This document shows positions 32,917 to 34,931 of a DNA stretch of 34,931 nt, in pieces. The stretch lies in contig JAAYUV010000030.1 of assembly GCA_012517475.1 (NCBI GenBank), positions 1 to 34,931 on the forward strand, written 5' to 3'. The position numbers and the translations under genes were made by a program. This DNA comes from Peptococcaceae bacterium. Its GTDB lineage: Bacteria > Bacillota > Desulfitobacteriia > Desulfitobacteriales > Syntrophobotulaceae. The notes under the pieces were generated by a model that was not told the origin of the DNA, ran no database searches, and saw nothing but the letters and a program-made list of their open reading frames with translations. Each line of letters opens with the position of its first letter. The first letter of the stretch is position 1.

Positions 32917-33680
32917 TCTGTGATACACACGCTCATCTTGATGACAAGCAATTCGCGATGGATCGGGAAACCGTTATTCAAAGAGCCAGAACGGCCGGGA
33001 TATCAACAATAATAAACATTGGCCATACCGAAGCTTCCTGTAAGGATGCAGTAAATCTTGCCAGCAGGTATTCTTTTATCTATGCAACAGTGGGAATCCA
33101 TCCCCATGATGCTAAGGATTGTACCGAAAAAACCTGGGAACTTCTCTTGAAACTCTCCCAAAACCCAAAGGTTGTTGCCTGGGGTGAAATCGGGTTAGAT
33201 TACTTCAGGGACTTATCTCCAAGGGACATTCAGCGCAGGGTTTTCATCCGTCAATTGGAGCTCGCTAACGAAGCCCGACTTCCTGTTGTAATTCATAACA
33301 GGGATGCCCACGGGGATATTTTGGAAGTGATCAAAAAGCATCTTCCCGAAGCAGGAGGGGTATTCCATTCATATTCCGGTTCTTGGGAAATGGCTAAGGA
33401 ATTATTACGATTAGGCTTTTATCTCTCGTTTTCCGGACCACTTACTTATAAAAACGCCCGGCACACTTTGGAAGTAGCAGCCAATGTGCCGGAAGACCGG
33501 TTTGTTGTAGAAACGGATTGTCCGTATCTGACACCGGAGCCGAACCGCGGGAAACGCAATGAGCCCAGTTATGTCCGGGAGGTAGTAGCTAAGATTGCAG
33601 AGATAAAGGGATTACCCCTGGAAAAAGTGGCGCAGTTATCAAGTGAAAATGCCAAAAGGTTGTTCGGTTTAGCAAAATGA
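32913..33680 (+). CDS. tatD: TatD-family metal-dependent DNase
   Basis: A 255-residue amidohydrolase-fold nuclease (B. subtilis YabD). Metal ligands are visible in DTHAHLDD at the start, GEIGLDY in the middle, IHNRDAHGD, FHSYSGS and VETDCPYLTPEPNRGKRN. Members have 3'-5' exonuclease activity on single-stranded DNA and RNA. It overlaps metG by ATGA and the transcript ends in the hairpin that follows. Confidence 0.95.
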   Translation: MICDTHAHLDDKQFAMDRETVIQRARTAGISTIINIGHTEASCKDAVNLASRYSFIYATVGIHPHDAKDCTEKTWELLLKLSQNPKVVAWGEIGLDYFRDLSPRDIQRRVFIRQLELANEARLPVVIHNRDAHGDILEVIKKHLPEAGGVFHSYSGSWEMAKELLRLGFYLSFSGPLTYKNARHTLEVAANVPEDRFVVETDCPYLTPEPNRGKRNEPSYVREVVAKIAEIKGLPLEKVAQLSSENAKRLFGLAK

Positions 33681-33720
33681 AGTAATAACACTAATGAGTA
33701 TTTTCATGACAATAAAGAAG

Positions 33721-33746
33721 CTCCGCATCCATGATGCGGAGTTTTG
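33721..33746 (+). terminator. Intrinsic terminator of metG-tatD
   Basis: CTCCGCATC (33721-33729) pairs with GATGCGGAG (33733-33741) around CAT and is followed by TTTTGC. Confidence 0.88.
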
Positions 33747-33766
33747 CTGCTATATATGCAAACGTC

Positions 33767-34375
33767 TCAGTGAATAACCTTTTCTGTCTCATAATCGGTG
33801 TAATGCGGAAGAGCCCAGGCATTACCATTTGCAGCCTTCTGCTGTTTCTTCCATTGGGCTGATTTCGATGGATTGCCGGGAAAAACAGAAGGATGGGCTA
33901 AGTATACAATTGATTGGGCTGTAATAATCCCATAGAGAAGGTTTTGCCAGAGGCTGGAGGAATGTGTTTTGTTGTATTTGGGTTGAGAATGGAACATACC
34001 CATCTTAATACCTAAAACATAATATACCATCCATATTAATGAGCCATAGGCAGCGCCTTTATAAAGGTGACCGTCCTTACCGGTCTTTTTAAATACGTAA
34101 ACAAGGGGAATTCCTGCCAGCAAGCCCGTAATTAAATGGATGATCTCACCCAAAAGAAAGTTATTTCGCTTTTTTGTTCTGAAATTTTTCATGAATATGG
34201 AACCGGCTAGCTGTCCATAAAGTGTTTCAGACTTGTTTTTTTTCCAAAAAAGCAGATTAGAAAAATCTAAAGCCAAAGTACCAAGCAAGCCTCCAACGAG
34301 ACCCAAGTTCACAGAATCCTTTATTTTCGGAATCTGTGTTTTTTGGCTATTAAGCTGCTCTTGTGATGCATTCAT
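33767..34375 (-). CDS. Multi-spanning membrane protein of unknown function
   Basis: A 202-residue protein I cannot name. About four hydrophobic stretches are present: near 24-42 (LGLVGGLLGTLALDFSNLLF), 75-96, 108-124 and 144-160. The C-terminal 40 residues are polar (KSAQWKKQQKAANG). No catalytic motif is seen. The ATG at 34375 has AAAGGAGG 10 nt upstream; a TTG at 34381 is closer to that site (4 nt) and less likely. It converges on tatD. The fold recalls small YqhR/DUF1440-type membrane proteins, but this is only impression. Confidence 0.7.
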   Translation of the reverse strand: MNASQEQLNSQKTQIPKIKDSVNLGLVGGLLGTLALDFSNLLFWKKNKSETLYGQLAGSIFMKNFRTKKRNNFLLGEIIHLITGLLAGIPLVYVFKKTGKDGHLYKGAAYGSLIWMVYYVLGIKMGMFHSQPKYNKTHSSSLWQNLLYGIITAQSIVYLAHPSVFPGNPSKSAQWKKQQKAANGNAWALPHYTDYETEKVIH

Positions 34376-34575
34376 ATTCAAATATCCTCCTTTTTTGCCT
34401 TTCTTATTCTTTGTATCAAGTAGTTATTATTATTTCCTGATGAGAAATTAGTTTTCGTTGAACTATTTTCCAGTACAAAAAGAATGTAAAAATGATGATT
34501 TATAGCCCCAAAAGCAAAGTTGTTCTCGAATACTATAGCAACATTTAAAGAAATACAGAAAAGGACAACTTGAAC

Positions 34576-34803
34576 ATGAAAAAACTATTAGCCGTTACAT
34601 TAGCCGGAATCCTCACACTCGTGCCCGTTGCGAAACCTGCTTACGCTGTTTTGACTGGGGATGCTGAAGGCACAACAAATTCAGATAATGCCAAACAAAA
34701 TAACCTTAATAAAAAAGAACAAGTTAATCCAGCTTTTGCCGGACTGCCTTATGGGCTGGCAAAAAGAGAAACTCTTCCTCCAGGGTTAGCTAGTTTCTCC
34801 TGA
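34576..34803 (+). CDS. Small exported protein with LPxGLA motifs, C-terminus inside the repeat
   Basis: A 75-residue precursor. The first 24 residues are a good signal peptide (MKKLL start, hydrophobic core, AYA cleavage site), leaving a mature peptide of about 51 residues. This part is Asn/Lys rich and ends with two related motifs, LPYGLAKR and LPPGLAS. The ATG at 34576 is preceded by AAAGGAC. The last codons (SFS and stop) lie in the 19-nt block shared with the left repeat copy, where that block is non-coding. The original gene may thus have been longer and was cut by the repeat. Function unknown. Confidence 0.65.
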   Translation: MKKLLAVTLAGILTLVPVAKPAYAVLTGDAEGTTNSDNAKQNNLNKKEQVNPAFAGLPYGLAKRETLPPGLASFS

Positions 34804-34931
34804 AAAAGTAGATAAATTTAACAAATAAAAAGGAATTCGAGGCCTCAAAATGGAAATAGTTAGTGCTAAAAAACCTTTCCGCAGAGGCGAATTCCTTTTA
34901 AATAAAGGTTCAACATCGCCTCGGAAAATCC
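34791..34931 (+). repeat. Right copy of inverted dispersed repeat
   Basis: Reverse complement of the left-edge repeat. Blocks 34791-34809, 34823-34863 and 34883-34922 are identical to the left copy, while the loops between them differ. The arms AAAAGGAATTCG and CGAATTCCTTTT are preserved. It follows a stop codon in the same relative orientation as the left copy follows the amt stop. It probably continues past the window end. Confidence 0.9.

Noticed and set aside
1-34931. The whole window as a single transposon or integrative element with terminal inverted repeats
   Set aside because: The interior holds dnaX, recR, holB, metG, a tRNA and the SRP RNA in conserved chromosomal order, with no integrase, relaxase or intact transposase.
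34791-34931. A pseudoknot between the AACCTTT loop stretch and AAAGGTT in the repeat
   Set aside because: In the left copy the loop reads AACCCTT, which breaks a pair without compensation.
1-34931. CRISPR arrays, toxin-antitoxin or defence genes
   Set aside because: No regularly spaced short repeats and no cas-, toxin- or nuclease-type defence genes were seen.

Overview
The window looks like a chromosomal segment of an anaerobic, endospore-forming, low-GC Gram-positive bacterium (Clostridia). My best guess is a member of the Peptococcaceae/Desulfitobacteriaceae. Evidence: pyruvate:ferredoxin oxidoreductase, the sporulation regulators BofA and Gin/CsfB, an AbrB-type regulator, a long Firmicutes-type SRP RNA, strong AGGAGG-type ribosome binding sites, frequent TTG/GTG starts, and the Bacillus-like gene order dnaX-ybaB-recR-bofA ... 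csfB-yaaO-holB-ricT-yabA-rsmI-abrB-metG-tatD. The genus is inference.

Left accessory part (1-14.0 kb). A dispersed repeat (1-140) is followed by an ammonium transporter (minus strand) with an attenuator-like leader, an MscS channel, an exported protein, a CapA-family protein, a HAD hydrolase and a truncated DDE transposase. Next is an efflux operon: HlyD-type adaptor, two ABC ATPases, one ABC-2 permease and a TetR regulator. It has a clear promoter whose -10 box is overlapped by an inverted-repeat operator candidate. An MFS transporter and an SGNH hydrolase follow.

Middle part (14.2-18.5 kb). A PpaX/Gph-like HAD phosphatase, a GT4 glycosyltransferase, a UDP-glucose 6-dehydrogenase and a small HD-domain remnant. 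Then come tRNA-Ser(GGA) and the SRP RNA.

Right core part (18.5-33.7 kb). Replication and recombination genes (dnaX, ybaB, recR, holB, yabA), sporulation regulators (bofA, csfB, ricT), translation genes (rsmI, metG), abrB and tatD. A large nifJ gene with a roughly 400-nt leader sits between bofA and csfB. Compared with the B. subtilis order as I recall it, tmk-yaaQ-yaaR and yabB-yazA are missing from this cluster.

Right edge (33.7-34.9 kb). A multi-spanning membrane protein and a tiny exported protein with LPxGLA motifs. The tiny gene runs into a second copy of the same repeat found at base 1, in inverted orientation. Both copies are cut by the window edge at homologous positions. The interior is largely housekeeping, so I read these as copies of a dispersed structured repeat, not as ends of one 35-kb transposon. 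The most notable observations are this repeat, the amt leader attenuator with an ANTAR-type hexaloop, the complementary loss of ABC motif residues in the two efflux ATPases, and the nifJ leader carrying a Shine-Dalgarno sequence with no start codon.
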